Shown here piece after piece: positions 8,871-18,775 of a stretch of DNA of 64,000 bases. Source of the stretch: Saccharomycopsis crataegensis (lineage: Eukaryota; Ascomycota; Saccharomycetes; Ascoideales; Saccharomycopsidaceae); assembly GCF_037102585.1 (NCBI RefSeq), contig NW_027043838.1, positions 310,001 to 374,000 on the forward strand, given 5' to 3'. The translations under genes and the position numbers were made by a program. Numbering within the stretch: position 1 is the first letter of the stretch; each line of letters opens with the position of its first letter. The notes beneath the pieces are model-generated. The model had not been told where the DNA came from and ran no database searches. It was given only the letters and a program-made list of their open reading frames with translations.

Positions 8871-11195
8871 ATGTTACCCATAAACCTCCACAATCCCGCC
8901 ATGAAGCTGGTCTCAATTTCAATGTTGGAAGGGGTTTCTAAAAAATTAGTTGCCTCCAAGCTAGTATCAAATATTACAAAAAATGGAGCGCTTGTTAATA
9001 AAAGAAGTTATTCGAATAATTCCTTGGTTGCTTCTCCAGGTATTGCCTTTAACCCACCAAAGCTCTTCTTTAACAACCCTTATGACCTCAAATCCTTCTA
9101 TCCTAAATCTTCACTTTTGAGAAGATCTCTTTCATCCACAACAAGTGTCTCCGCTGGTCCAACTATTAATGGAGGGAATCACTCCATCCTTGCCCAGAAA
9201 GAGCAGCAAGCGAATGCCAACCTCGGCAACCCCGACTTACAAGCAGACTTCTATAGATCCTTGATTACTTCAAACTATCCTGATATTGTGATTTCCAGAT
9301 TCGAATCTCCGAACATTGCTTCAAATAATGAATGTTTACAAATTTATGCCCAGGCTTTGGAAATGATTGGTAATCATGCGAAGGCCGCTGCTGTCAGAAA
9401 CTCCGGCTTGGGAAATAACGCCGCCAACTTTGTTAATGGTGCCCCTGGTGTGGGTGGATTTGGTCTTAGCATGACCGGAACTAAAATTCAGCCTATTCAT
9501 GTGATTGTCGATGAATCCTTTTTGACTATTTTTTTGAAAAGCATCAGGTGGATCCTTCCTATTGCAGTTTTTAGTTTCATTGCTTACGAAGTTTACTCAG
9601 GATTGGGTGATGCCGGAGGAATAATCAGATCTGAGTTTGAAGGATCTAAGACCCTTGAAGTGGCCAAGAGTGATGTCAGATTCTCGGATGTTAAAGGATG
9701 TGATGAATCCAAGGCCGAATTAGAAGAAATTGTCGAGTTCCTTAAGGATCCTTCAAGATTCACTAGCCTCGGTGGTAAAATGTGCAAAGGGATCCTTCTT
9801 ACTGGTCCACCTGGTACCGGTAAAACCTTGTTAGCCCGTGCGGTTGCCGGTGAAGCTGGGGTTCCATTCCTTTTTGTTTCTGGTTCTGAATTTGATGAAA
9901 TGTACGTTGGTGTCGGTGCCCGTCGTGTTCGTGATTTGTTCACCCAAGCAAAGGAAAGATCTCCTTGTATTATCTTCATTGATGAATTGGATGCTGTTGG
10001 CTCAAAACGTCATTCTAAAGACGCTGCCCATATGAGACAAACTCTTAATCAACTTTTGGTTGAATTAGATGGATTTCAACAAAACTCTGGAGTCATTGTC
10101 ATTGGTGCCACTAATTTCCCTGAAAGTTTGGATAAGGCTTTGACTCGTCCTGGTCGTTTTGATAAACTTGTGACTGTTCCTTTGCCAGATATTCGTGGTC
10201 GTACTGAAATTTTGAAGCATTACGTTTCGAAAATTGAACTTTCTCCATCGGTTGATGTGTCTTTAATTGCTCGTGGTACTACTGGTATGCTGGGTGCTGA
10301 ACTTTCCTCACTTGTCAACCAAGCTGCCGTCCATGCATCTCGTCAAAACGCCCTTTGTGTTGATTTGTCTCATTTGGAATGGGCAAAAGATAAGATTATG
10401 ATGGGTGCTGAACGTAAATCTATGGTTATGACTGAAGAAACTCGTATGGCCACCGCCTATCATGAAGCTGGACATGCTCTTATGGCCATGTATACACCGG
10501 ATGCTTTCCCATTATACAAGGCTACCATTTTACCAAGAGGTCAGGCGTTGGGTATCACTTTTATGTTACCAGAGACTGATCAGATTGATTCCACCAGAAA
10601 GCAATACTTGGCAAGAATGGATGTTGCTATGGGCGGTAAAATTGCTGAAGAATTGATTTTTGGATTGGATGGGGTCACTTCTGGTTGTGGCAGTGATTTA
10701 CAAAATGCCACTAGTGTTGCTAAAAATATGGTGATGTATGCTGGTATGGCTACTAAATTAGGACCAGTTCAACTTTCTGGTGATATCGGTTCTTGGTCTC
10801 AACGAACTAGAGAAAAAGCTGAAGATGAAATCATTGACTTGCTTAAACAAAGTGAATCTAGAGCGAGAAAGGTGTTAATTGAAAAGAAGATCGAATTAGA
10901 AAGATTATCATTGGCGCTTATGCAATATGAAACTTTGAACAAGGAGGAAATGGCCAAAGTGATTAAAGGCGAGGTTATTGATAAGGAGAAAGTGTTTACT
11001 GATGAAGAATTTATCTTGAAATTACCACATAAGAGAAAGAAGATCGGCGAAGGGGTTGTTAGTGTTGGTGATGTTGCCATGGCCACCAGTGATAATAAGG
11101 GAAAACCTGTTAATATTGGTGATAAAAAAAGTGAAAAGTGCGATGACAATAATAATGGCAACGATCCAGACAAACCGGAACCTGTTAGAGTATAA
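8871..11195 (+). CDS. YME1: Mitochondrial i-AAA protease
   Basis: The ATP-dependent zinc metalloprotease of the inner membrane that faces the intermembrane space and degrades misfolded or unassembled proteins. The 774-residue product has a basic, Ser-rich presequence, one transmembrane segment (about 217-240; m-AAA subunits have two), an AAA+ module with Walker A GPPGTGKT (about 311-318) and Walker B 'IIFIDELDAVG' (about 366-376), and the M41 zinc site HEAGH at 531-535. Identity to yeast Yme1 is high through the ATPase and protease domains. Codon 474 (10290-10292) is CTG where FtsH-family proteins have Ser in GxSGAEL, which is evidence for CUG-Ser decoding. A second in-frame ATG at codon 11 could also start a presequence. 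The Lys/Asp/Asn-rich tail (about 735-774) is longer than in S. cerevisiae. Confidence 0.97.
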   Translation: MLPINLHNPAMKLVSISMLEGVSKKLVASKLVSNITKNGALVNKRSYSNNSLVASPGIAFNPPKLFFNNPYDLKSFYPKSSLLRRSLSSTTSVSAGPTINGGNHSILAQKEQQANANLGNPDLQADFYRSLITSNYPDIVISRFESPNIASNNECLQIYAQALEMIGNHAKAAAVRNSGLGNNAANFVNGAPGVGGFGLSMTGTKIQPIHVIVDESFLTIFLKSIRWILPIAVFSFIAYEVYSGLGDAGGIIRSEFEGSKTLEVAKSDVRFSDVKGCDESKAELEEIVEFLKDPSRFTSLGGKMCKGILLTGPPGTGKTLLARAVAGEAGVPFLFVSGSEFDEMYVGVGARRVRDLFTQAKERSPCIIFIDELDAVGSKRHSKDAAHMRQTLNQLLVELDGFQQNSGVIVIGATNFPESLDKALTRPGRFDKLVTVPLPDIRGRTEILKHYVSKIELSPSVDVSLIARGTTGMLGAELSSLVNQAAVHASRQNALCVDLSHLEWAKDKIMMGAERKSMVMTEETRMATAYHEAGHALMAMYTPDAFPLYKATILPRGQALGITFMLPETDQIDSTRKQYLARMDVAMGGKIAEELIFGLDGVTSGCGSDLQNATSVAKNMVMYAGMATKLGPVQLSGDIGSWSQRTREKAEDEIIDLLKQSESRARKVLIEKKIELERLSLALMQYETLNKEEMAKVIKGEVIDKEKVFTDEEFILKLPHKRKKIGEGVVSVGDVAMATSDNKGKPVNIGDKKSEKCDDNNNGNDPDKPEPVRV

Positions 11196-11908
11196 TGATT
11201 TCTTTTTTGTTTTCTTTTTGTGGCCAATATTTTCTTTTTTGACCTAGTGTATATAATAGTTATTCCTGATCTCGTGTGATCTCATTTTCTTTTTACCTTT
11301 TCTTTTTTTGCCATCCTCTCATCTAAAACTTATTTTTATTAAATTGTACTATTTTTATGAAGAACTCTTAGGCATGTCATAAGCTATTTATTTTTATAGT
11401 CAGATATCTCCCAAAATGTTCATATATGCTACTGACCTTATGCTATTATTTTATCTTTCTCTTCCAACTGTACGTTAAAATCAAGTTGATTAAAATTAGA
11501 AATTATTAATTGTTGCTGGTGTACTTGTAGTTTATTATTATTAGATATAGAGAATATTATAAAATAATGGCATTCAAGGGTCTGATAATTATATCAAATA
11601 GGCCCAAGATTGTATACGTATTCACGTGACACACTCAAATTTTTGAAAAACTTTTTCCCAAAAAGCATTTCGAATCTTCAATTCGCAATATGTTACCAGG
11701 AGAGAAGTATTATATTTATTGATAGTTATCTGAAAATTTTACTACAAACTTAGTTGGTTAAAAGAATCGAAGCAAATCGGAACCTTTAACTAATAGTTCA
11801 CAGTTATATCAACAGAGAAAAGCTGGAAATATTCAATAAAATTTAATAATTTTCAACTATCAATTATCACAAATCCAAAACACACAACAATAATAAAATA
11901 GTCACATA
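11196..11908. other. Gene-free interval between YME1 and MRP49
   Basis: About 710 bp of AT-rich sequence. It holds the YME1 3' region and the MRP49 promoter. A CACGTG site at 11623-11628 is the only recognisable regulatory element. Confidence 0.5.
11623..11628. promoter_or_regulatory. CACGTG (E-box/Cbf1-type) upstream of MRP49
   Basis: A CACGTG core within TTCACGTGAC, about 280 bp upstream of the MRP49 ATG. This is the binding core of the bHLH factor Cbf1. A second copy lies in the MRPL38 promoter, so the motif may co-regulate mitochondrial ribosome genes here. The function is inferred. Confidence 0.4.
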
Positions 11909-12397
11909 ATGTCAGCAGGCCGTGCCACTCGCAACTTAACTCATATACTATCCATTCTGTCTCCTTCAAACAAGGCTTCGATCATAAAACTTCCACCATT
12001 GATCACTGATGTGTCATTGACTTTCAAAAAGAAAAACTCAGATGGGCATATGGGGATCCGGAAATTCTGGCAAAACTACTTACCGACCATCAAGTTTTAT
12101 AACCAAAGTTTGCCAATGAATGTGACCCGTATTACTTTGAATGAAATCGACACAAAAAAAGCTAGGGGTGTCAAGGACCTTCCAGTCGATTCGGAAGAGG
12201 CCAAGAAATTGGAAAGCGACATCAAATTGTTGGCTAAATGTCCTGCTAAGATAACCATTAGTTATCAAGGTGGTAAATCTGTCGAATTGGACTGTAAATG
12301 GAAAAGATCAGAAATCATTTTGGAAGAATTCACAAAGCTCACCAAGGCTGTGCCGGTAGCTGAAGAAGAAATCTTCAAATTTGGTGAGTCGCAATGA
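11909..12397 (+). CDS. MRP49: Mitochondrial ribosomal protein of the large subunit, MRP49 type (mL61)
   Basis: A 162-residue protein of the L51/S25/CI-B8 thioredoxin-like fold found in mitochondrial ribosomes and complex I. The conserved block 'DGHMGIRKFWQNYLPTIKFY' (about 46-65) aligns with yeast Mrp49 'NGHMGARVFWHNYLPTLQFY', and the C-terminal 'VPVAEEEIFKFG' matches its tail. At 162 residues it is slightly longer than yeast Mrp49 (137), because of N-terminal and central extensions. It encodes a basic N-terminus that could act in mitochondrial import. It sits two genes away from MRPL38. Confidence 0.85.
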   Translation: MSAGRATRNLTHILSILSPSNKASIIKLPPLITDVSLTFKKKNSDGHMGIRKFWQNYLPTIKFYNQSLPMNVTRITLNEIDTKKARGVKDLPVDSEEAKKLESDIKLLAKCPAKITISYQGGKSVELDCKWKRSEIILEEFTKLTKAVPVAEEEIFKFGESQ

Positions 12398-13284
12398 GAG
12401 AATACAATTTATGTTTGGAAAAAAAAATAAAAAAATAAAAAAATAAAAAAATAAAAAAAGATATAAACACGACTTTGATTAAATAGCATTAATATTATTC
12501 TAGAAAGGTCTCTCAAAGGAATGATGATGTGGAAGATATTCTAGCTGGTAAATGGAGATGAAAAAGGGACATGTTCATGTTATTTTTTCTTTTTTTGGTC
12601 TCTGAAGTGCCTTATACTTTGTTTCAAATATCATTGGTAAATAGTGTGAAACAGAAGTCATCTATTATGGATACAGTACGAGTTTTGTGTTGATCTTTTT
12701 TTTTTTTTTTATCATAGAAAGAATTGAATGTAAAATACTTGTGAATAGAACAGTTAGTTGATGTTTGTTGGTCTTTGTTAATATCCAACGATTGTAATCT
12801 TCACTTGCAAATGATGTATCATAGGATTTCAATTGGTTTTTTTTTTTTTGTCTGATTCTGTTCAAGCAATTGCTGGAGAACACAAAATGCATACTCTACA
12901 ATAGCCTTGTGAAACAAATCATAAAAATGGATTAATAATTATATATACAGGACATAAACTAACGTAACATATGACAGCTCTTCTATAACATTTTCAAGCC
13001 GCATAATGAGCGATTAAACAGTATCAAATCAGCCCCTGCAATTATTTGACAGACTGAGAAAACACCGCTTTGATTCTCAAATTTTTGCCAATAATAATAT
13101 TGGTTTTGATGATAATTATAATAATAATATCGATAATAGTAATAAAACTTCAGTAATTTTTTCAAGGTTTTATTTTATTTTAATTTTTTTTGTTGTTTTT
13201 TATCTTTTCTTCTTTGAGTGGTATTCCATCTTGATTAATCTTAACCACATACATCCATGCCTCCTTCTCTCTTGAAACACCCAC
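12398..13284. other. Convergent gene-free interval MRP49-MRPL38
   Basis: About 890 bp between two genes whose 3' ends face each other. It begins with a run of A7T-type repeats (about 12420-12460) and has T tracts near 12697 and 12838. Frames of 60-75 codons on the minus strand have low-complexity composition and no recognisable product. An ACTAAC-like sequence at about 12957 has no plausible exon around it. Confidence 0.45.
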
Positions 13285-13683
13285 TTAGATGACCTTTGGT
13301 GCCAAAGTTGCGATTTTACTAAACTCTTTCTTGACTTCTTTAGCGACAGCTCCACTGATTCTAGTACCAATCACATCCTGGTTGTTCTTGTTAATCAAAA
13401 CACATGCATTGTCATCGAACTTGATCCATGATCCATCTGGTCTTCTAAAGTTTTGCTTCTGTCTGACAACCACAGCATGAACAATATCCCCTTTCTTAAC
13501 CCGATTAGCGTTTGTGGCCCCAGTGATGACGGAAGTTAAAGGTCTAGCCTTCTGAACAACAACGACAATCTTATCGCCTAACTGCGCGTGGTTCTTAGGC
13601 GACTTCCTGAGTACCTTGATACATTCTGCAAGTTGTGCCCCACTGTTGTCGATGACATTAAGCATAGATTTCAAGTAAATCAT
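13285..13683 (-). CDS. MRPL38: Mitochondrial ribosomal protein uL14m
   Basis: A 132-residue homologue of bacterial L14, a core large-subunit protein at the subunit interface. The start '[25 protein letters not shown]' region and the [11 protein letters not shown] and [12 protein letters not shown] segments are typical of the uL14 beta-barrel. Residues '[19 protein letters not shown]' and '[13 protein letters not shown]' complete the family signature. The length matches yeast Mrpl38 (138). The promoter is shared with a divergent plus-strand candidate at 13904 and contains CACGTG at 13800-13805. Confidence 0.95.
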   Translation of the reverse strand: MIYLKSMLNVIDNSGAQLAECIKVLRKSPKNHAQLGDKIVVVVQKARPLTSVITGATNANRVKKGDIVHAVVVRQKQNFRRPDGSWIKFDDNACVLINKNNQDVIGTRISGAVAKEVKKEFSKIATLAPKVI

Positions 13684-13799
13684 TTTGTGTGTCCGTGTAT
13701 ATGTATATTCTTCTATCCTAATATCTCATTCTCTCCCTTTCCATCAAAATTTTTCAAGTGGGTTTTTTTCCAAAGAAAAAAAAAAGGGCTGTCTCTCCA

Positions 13800-13805
13800 C
13801 ACGTG
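13800..13805. promoter_or_regulatory. CACGTG site in the MRPL38 divergent promoter
   Basis: CACGTG within ACACGTGAC, about 117 bp upstream of the MRPL38 ATG and 99 bp upstream of the plus-strand ATG at 13904. It is the same core as the site upstream of MRP49. The bidirectional position suggests that the plus-strand transcript may also serve mitochondria (inference). Confidence 0.4.
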
Positions 13806-13903
13806 ACAAAAGCTTTTTGCCAATAAAATCAGGAGAATCCCAAAGGACCACCATCACCATTTGTTCAGTTGTTGGGAGTGATCTAAAAAGGATCCAGTTG
13901 AAA

Positions 13904-14233
13904 ATGAAATTCCCTAATTTGCGCTCGATATTCTCATCTTTTAGAACAGAAGAAGAGGAGACAAAATACTCCAGAAGAGCCGTAAGTTCTTTTTTTATTG
14001 TAGTTTGTTTGTTTGATGTTGTTTTTTTTTGGTGGATGATTATCTATCTAAATAAGCACTGTCGTTAATTCATGTTACTAACCACTGCAATAAACAGTTT
14101 TTTAATTTCTTAGGGTTTTTGGGCACTTGTGTTTTGTTTTCGTTCTTCTCGCAAAAGTTATCTATCAAATATGACGGTTGATACGTTGATTCCCAGCAGA
14201 ATCATCAAACTTACATCCTTCGTACGTCAATGA
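13904..14233 (+). CDS. Candidate spliced small protein, possibly mitochondrial
   Basis: Exon 1 (13904-13981) is 26 codons, starting MKFPNLRSIFSSFR and ending just before a perfect GTAAGT donor (13982-13987). A TACTAAC branch site lies at 14076-14082. Acceptors are possible at 14096-14097 or 14112-14113. The second keeps phase 0 and gives a 65-residue product ending at the TGA at 14231-14233. A further donor-like GTACGT at 14222 with CTACTAAT at 14291-14298 suggests an alternative second intron, but no joining gave a convincing longer protein. The N-terminus is basic and amphipathic, like a mitochondrial presequence. The exon-intron signals are good but the product is not recognised. It could also be a spliced leader of the carrier gene at 14660. 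Confidence 0.35.
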
Positions 14234-14659
14234 TATTCTCTATATTACGATGATGATGATATTGACATCTGGTTTATCTATTGTTGTGGCCTACTAATGT
14301 GCACTTTTAAGGTCTGGTAGTTGCTGGTTATTATGGCTGGTGTATTGGTGTGACCCCAGAGTTGCGACCCAGAAAAATTCCCGTCTCCGCTTGCCCATAT
14401 CTCATCTCATCTCATCTTATTGATCATTTTTACACAATAATTGCGCTTTCTTCGCATATTCCCTTCTTGTGTTCCCAGATCTAATTGATTAGCTTCTTTT
14501 TTTTCTCTTCCAGAACTAGCGCCTGGTGATTTTTATTTTCATCATCCATTATTGTTCTCAGTACTAATTGCATCCTGAGCTGTATTTCTTGATATATGTT
14601 TATTATCACTGTGCAATGAGTTGATGTAAAATAACAGGAATAAAAGAAAATCAAAAACA
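14234..14659. other. Interval upstream of the mitochondrial carrier gene
   Basis: About 425 bp. It contains the possible second intron (14222-14311) of the upstream candidate and then the promoter or leader of the carrier gene. No other gene is visible. Confidence 0.4.
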
Positions 14660-15934
14660 ATGTGGTGGACATCTCTTTTTCGACCAACCGAGGAGGATAT
14701 TTGGTCAAAAACTGAATCTTCTACAGTTTTGTCAAATACATCAATGTCTGAGTCGCCCCTTTCAACTAACCTAGAAAAAGAATATGATCACGAGTACGAT
14801 TATGAATCTTTACCTGAAGGATCTTCTCTTCTTGCTCAATTAACTGCTGGGGCATTTGCCGGGATATTAGAGCATACCGTGATGTATCCAGTTGACGTTA
14901 TCAAGACAAGAAATCAGGTTTATCTTGAACAAAAACCTCCTCCTGCTCCCACGGGATCGAATTACTTGAAATCAACCCTAAAACCATCAGGGTCAATAGG
15001 AATAATCCCAGCGTCCACCAAAAACCTTCTTTTTCACAAGTCAGGAATCATACCCACTCTCCACAAAATATCTACCACCGAAGGGCCCGCTGCTCTTTGG
15101 AGAGGAGTATCCCTGGTACTTGTTGGAGCTGGCCCTGCCCATGCCGTATATTTCACAGTTTTTGAGTATGTCAAAACTACACTAGTATCATATTTTGGAA
15201 AAGATGGTTTGCCAGGAAAAAGATCATTTATTGTTACCCATGAAAATCATCCGTTGATCGCGAGTATTGGTGGAATTGCTGCAACGACTGCCAGTGATTT
15301 CTTCATGACCCCTTTTGATATTTTAAAACAAAGAATGCAAATTGGAAAATCTTTGGAGATAAGGACTCCTCCAGAGAATTCTCCGATCGCTGTAAAAAGA
15401 TCACCCCGGACCCCGCTCTTACATACTGTTCGTTCCATCATCAAACATGAGGGCCCATTGACATTTTGGGTGTCATATCCTGCGACATTGTTGTTGAACA
15501 TTCCCAGTGCTGCATTGAATTTTGGAGTGTATGAGTATGTGTCTCTTATTTTGCGTCCTATTCTTGATCCCATAGTGGCTGGTAAATTCAAATCGGGTGA
15601 TTCTTCCAAAGGTAACAGTTCAAAGGAGCACAAACATCTATATAATCCACTCCTTCATTGTGTCAGTGGGACTTTTGCCGGAGTTGTATCTTCTGCGCTT
15701 ACAAACCCGTTGGATGTTGTGAAAACTTTTCTTCAAACACAGTATCTTTCTTCCGATCCAAATATTAGGGCGATTCATCGACGATGGTGGACAGTGGTCA
15801 AATTCTTGAGTGAGAAAGAAAATGGTGGATACAGAAATTTTGCTAGAGGACTAAGAGCGAGAATAGTGGTTTGTGCTCCGGGTATTGGTGTCAGCTGGGT
15901 AGGTTATGAAATGGCAAAGTGGTTCCTAACTTAA
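14660..15934 (+). CDS. MRS4: Mitochondrial carrier of the MRS3/MRS4 (mitoferrin) type
   Basis: A 424-residue inner-membrane solute carrier. Three repeats carry the signature Px[DE]xx[KR]: YPVDVIKTR (about 77-85), TPFDILKQR (about 217-225) and NPLDVVKTF (about 349-357). 'VLVGAGPAHAVYFTVFEYVK' and 'NIPSAALNFGVYEY' match the iron transporters Mrs3/Mrs4 better than other carriers, so the likely substrate is Fe(II) for haem and Fe-S synthesis. It is about 120 residues longer than yeast Mrs4 because of an N-terminal extension (about 1-50), an insert after the first signature and longer matrix loops. Codon 152 (15113-15115) is CTG where Mrs3/4 has Ser (GVQSVILGAGPAH). Assignment to the subfamily is good; the choice between paralogues is not resolved. 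Confidence 0.82.
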   Translation: MWWTSLFRPTEEDIWSKTESSTVLSNTSMSESPLSTNLEKEYDHEYDYESLPEGSSLLAQLTAGAFAGILEHTVMYPVDVIKTRNQVYLEQKPPPAPTGSNYLKSTLKPSGSIGIIPASTKNLLFHKSGIIPTLHKISTTEGPAALWRGVSLVLVGAGPAHAVYFTVFEYVKTTLVSYFGKDGLPGKRSFIVTHENHPLIASIGGIAATTASDFFMTPFDILKQRMQIGKSLEIRTPPENSPIAVKRSPRTPLLHTVRSIIKHEGPLTFWVSYPATLLLNIPSAALNFGVYEYVSLILRPILDPIVAGKFKSGDSSKGNSSKEHKHLYNPLLHCVSGTFAGVVSSALTNPLDVVKTFLQTQYLSSDPNIRAIHRRWWTVVKFLSEKENGGYRNFARGLRARIVVCAPGIGVSWVGYEMAKWFLT

Positions 15935-17049
15935 ATAGTTCGTGGTTGAGGTTAGAAAGATTCGAAGGACTTAGAAGTCAATTATCAGGCCCCCTTATGG
16001 GCAGTGACTTTCGTGATTTTATAACTGGATCTTTTTTTTTTCTGGCAGTATTGCATATTGTAGTTTTGAATTTTCTGCTATCTTCCCCTCAAGTGTGTCA
16101 CTTAGATATCATTAATGATGAGGTTACATCAACCAAAAAGAATATATTTGAAATTATTCTTTAGCTAGTGCTATTCCCTTTTGCTGAACTTCTAATCCAA
16201 AATTTGTAAAAAAAATGGTGAAGACTTTGTATAATTTTTTTTTTCTAGGAAGTAAAATTTACAGCGTAATTTTGCGTCATACAAGCAATAGTATGTTTCT
16301 GAAATTCAAGTAAATAGAAAATGCTAGCACAAATTGTTCTATAGAACTTTGAGTTTGGAGGGAGGTGATTCCTTGCTGATGATCAGGAGTTTTCAGAGAA
16401 CTAAATCAAAATAAAGAAATGAAAGAAAATAAAAGAGAATGAATATCATATCTCAAGTTGAATATTCTGTTTTACACTATATTGTGCCCAGGTGAACTTC
16501 CCCCCAAAAACCGCACCTTTTGATGTTGCCCAGAAATATTTTATGTGTGGCTCTTGGAATGCGGTGTAATGGAGAAAAAAAATCTCCTCAACCACACCAT
16601 AACGAAGAGAGTTTTATTTTTTATCATTTCATTTTATACTCTTAGTAATTATAACTTAAATTTTGTTAGCTTTTTACCAAGCTAATTTTGGTAGCTAAAG
16701 CATCAATGATAGAAAAGAATAGCTACAATGTTTGATCGGACGCCATTCATGATCACTTGGCTAGTCCGTGCATAACACCGACAACCCGGAATATCGTACT
16801 TGGAAATAGCACTTAGAGGCCCACTCCTATTTCTAGGCTAGAAACTTGAATATTCCAAGAGTTTTATGTGCCCTCCGAAGGCTTTGACCAAGGAGGCTCA
16901 ATTCAATGAAGATATCTGAGTGATGAGATATATAAAAAAGTCGATGTTGGGTATTTTGAATGTATAGTTCTATTCTTAATAATTTTTTATTATCACTCAT
17001 CTTCTCTTTTTTCAATTCTCACTTCTCCTTTTTATTTACTTCCTATAAT
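15935..17049. other. Gene-free interval before the third aspartic protease
   Basis: About 1.1 kb with no supported gene. The left part is the carrier gene's 3' flank. The right part is a long promoter for the protease, with repeated 'TAGCT' elements around 16665-16725 and a TATA box at 16929-16936. Confidence 0.5.
16929..16936 (+). promoter_or_regulatory. TATA box of the aspartic protease gene
   Basis: TATATAAA, 121 bp upstream of the ATG at 17050, a normal yeast spacing. A strong TATA box and a promoter of about 1 kb suit a regulated secreted-enzyme gene. Confidence 0.55.
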
Positions 17050-18222
17050 ATGAAATTCTCTTCTTCTGTTCTTCTTTCAGTACTTGCCACTCTTTCCTCC
17101 AGTGCCTTAGCTGCCCCAACTAAACAGGTTCCTCTTAAGATTGATTTCAGTGTTGAACGTTCTTCTAAGGCCCCAAAATCTGGAATTCTTGCCAGAGTTG
17201 CAGCATCTGGCGTTGCTCTTGAGCTTGAAAACCAATATTCGATGTATATTGCTGAAATCGAACTCGGTACTCCAGTACAAAAGGTCAGAGTTGATGTCGA
17301 TACTGGCTCTTCCGACCTTTGGGTTCCAGGTGCCGGCACCTCCAGTTCTTATGGTACTTACGATAACAGCAAGTCTTCCACTTACTCTAAAGTCAAGGAT
17401 GGTTTTTCTATTTCTTATGGTGATGGCTCCAATGCCAAGGGTAACTGGGCCAATGAAACTATGACTTTAGGTGGTGTTACTGTCACCGATTTCATGTTTG
17501 GTGATGCTACCACACAAACAGCCGGTGAAGGTGTTTTCGGTATTGGTATGATTGGAAATGAAGCCTCTGCTTGGGGATCTTCTGGGTTCACCTATGATAA
17601 CTTCCCAGTGCAATTGAAAAACCAAGGGTTTATCAACAATATCGGCTACTCTTTATACTTGAACTCCCTTAGTGCTGACTCTGGTTCCGTTTTATTCGGT
17701 GCCATTGACAAAGCTAAATACTCCGGAGATTTGAAGACTTTGAAATTAGTTTCTATCGATGATTCTGGCTCCAAAGTAGATTCTCCAGTCGCCTTCTTTG
17801 TTGAATTAGACAGCATCACCGCTGGTGGCAAACCGCTTGCTAGTAAATCTTATCCAGCTTTGTTGGACTCTGGTACTACCTTGATCTATGCGCCATCAGC
17901 CATTGCTGAAGCCATTGGTTCCAAGTACGGTGAATACAGTCAAAGTTACGGTGGTTACGCTACCAGCTGTTCTACTAAGGGTGATGACTTTAGCTTCACC
18001 TTCGAAGACAAAACCATCACCGTTCCTTGGGAAGACTTGTTGTTCAAGGTTGATGACTCTGGCAAAGAATGTTTAGTTGGTGTTCTCTCCTCTGGTTCTG
18101 AATATTACATTTTGGGGGATGGTTTCTTGAGATCTTCTTACATTTATTATGATTTAGAAAACAACGAAGTTCAAATCGGTCAAGCTAAATATACTGAGGA
18201 CTCAGATATTCAATTAGTTTAA
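17050..18222 (+). CDS. Secreted aspartic protease
   Basis: An A1 endopeptidase of 390 residues. The start at 17050 is preferred to the in-frame ATG at 16960 because it begins a clean signal peptide (MKFSSSVLLSVLATLSSSALA). A short propeptide of about 45 residues follows. Catalytic motifs are D84 (DTGSS) and D273 (DSGTT), with the flap YGDGS intact. The C-terminal 'LGDGFLRSSYIYYD' block is shared with the two proteases near the left end. No GPI signal is present, so it is probably secreted to the medium. Codon choice looks like that of a well-expressed gene (GGT, GCC, TCT). The 3' untranslated region holds a 15-bp tandem repeat. Confidence 0.93.
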   Translation: MKFSSSVLLSVLATLSSSALAAPTKQVPLKIDFSVERSSKAPKSGILARVAASGVALELENQYSMYIAEIELGTPVQKVRVDVDTGSSDLWVPGAGTSSSYGTYDNSKSSTYSKVKDGFSISYGDGSNAKGNWANETMTLGGVTVTDFMFGDATTQTAGEGVFGIGMIGNEASAWGSSGFTYDNFPVQLKNQGFINNIGYSLYLNSLSADSGSVLFGAIDKAKYSGDLKTLKLVSIDDSGSKVDSPVAFFVELDSITAGGKPLASKSYPALLDSGTTLIYAPSAIAEAIGSKYGEYSQSYGGYATSCSTKGDDFSFTFEDKTITVPWEDLLFKVDDSGKECLVGVLSSGSEYYILGDGFLRSSYIYYDLENNEVQIGQAKYTEDSDIQLV

Positions 18223-18775
18223 GTCATTTTCCAAGTGATATTAACTTTCGCTAATTTTCTTGAGGATATATGTCCTCTTTTTATTTTCAGTTCTTTTATT
18301 TTCAGTTCTTTTATTTTCAGTTCTTTTATTTTTACTGATATTTTCCTTGATGATCTTTTAATTCTTCCATTCAACATTATTCTACCAATTAGTTTTCAAA
18401 TAAACACTATATCTCTTCGAATACCAAAAAAGAAAAATTGTATGTAAACCCATCCTCCATAACCATTTATATCTTTTAAATTATTCTTTTATGGACAAAC
18501 ACCGCCTTCCTGACCCTAATAATTCTAGAGAATCACAATTTATAATCCATGTTCGTCAAAATCCGTCCCAAACATCATCCGCACCCGTGACGGCACCCGC
18601 CTGATGCTTTTTTTTCTTCCTTATCTCTCATATCTCTAAAACCTTTTTTTGACATTTAAATTGAACCATCGCTGGCAATTTTAGGCACATACTAAAAGAT
18701 AAACACACTCCACAGCTTTTTTTTGTTCTGTTTGCTTTTCCTTCTGCTAAGTGCTGCTTTATACTCGTCTCATTT
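18223..18775. other. Interval between aspartic protease and FUN26
   Basis: About 550 bp. It holds the protease 3' region with its 15-bp repeat (18281-18325) and the FUN26 promoter. Nothing else is recognised. Confidence 0.5.
18281..18325. repeat. 15-bp tandem repeat, three copies
   Basis: TTATTTTCAGTTCTT is repeated three times without mismatch and continues into a partial copy. It lies about 60 bp after the protease stop codon, in the likely 3' untranslated region. This looks like replication slippage. Confidence 0.85.

Noticed and set aside
14222-14320. Second intron of the small gene at 13904, joining to a frame reading LVVAGYYGWCIGV
   Set aside because: The donor and acceptor leave the frames out of phase; no canonical site pair restores the join, so it is not annotated.
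16960-17049. Upstream in-frame ATG extending the third aspartic protease
   Set aside because: The extension would bury the canonical signal peptide that begins at 17050; it lies right after the TATA box and is better read as 5' leader.
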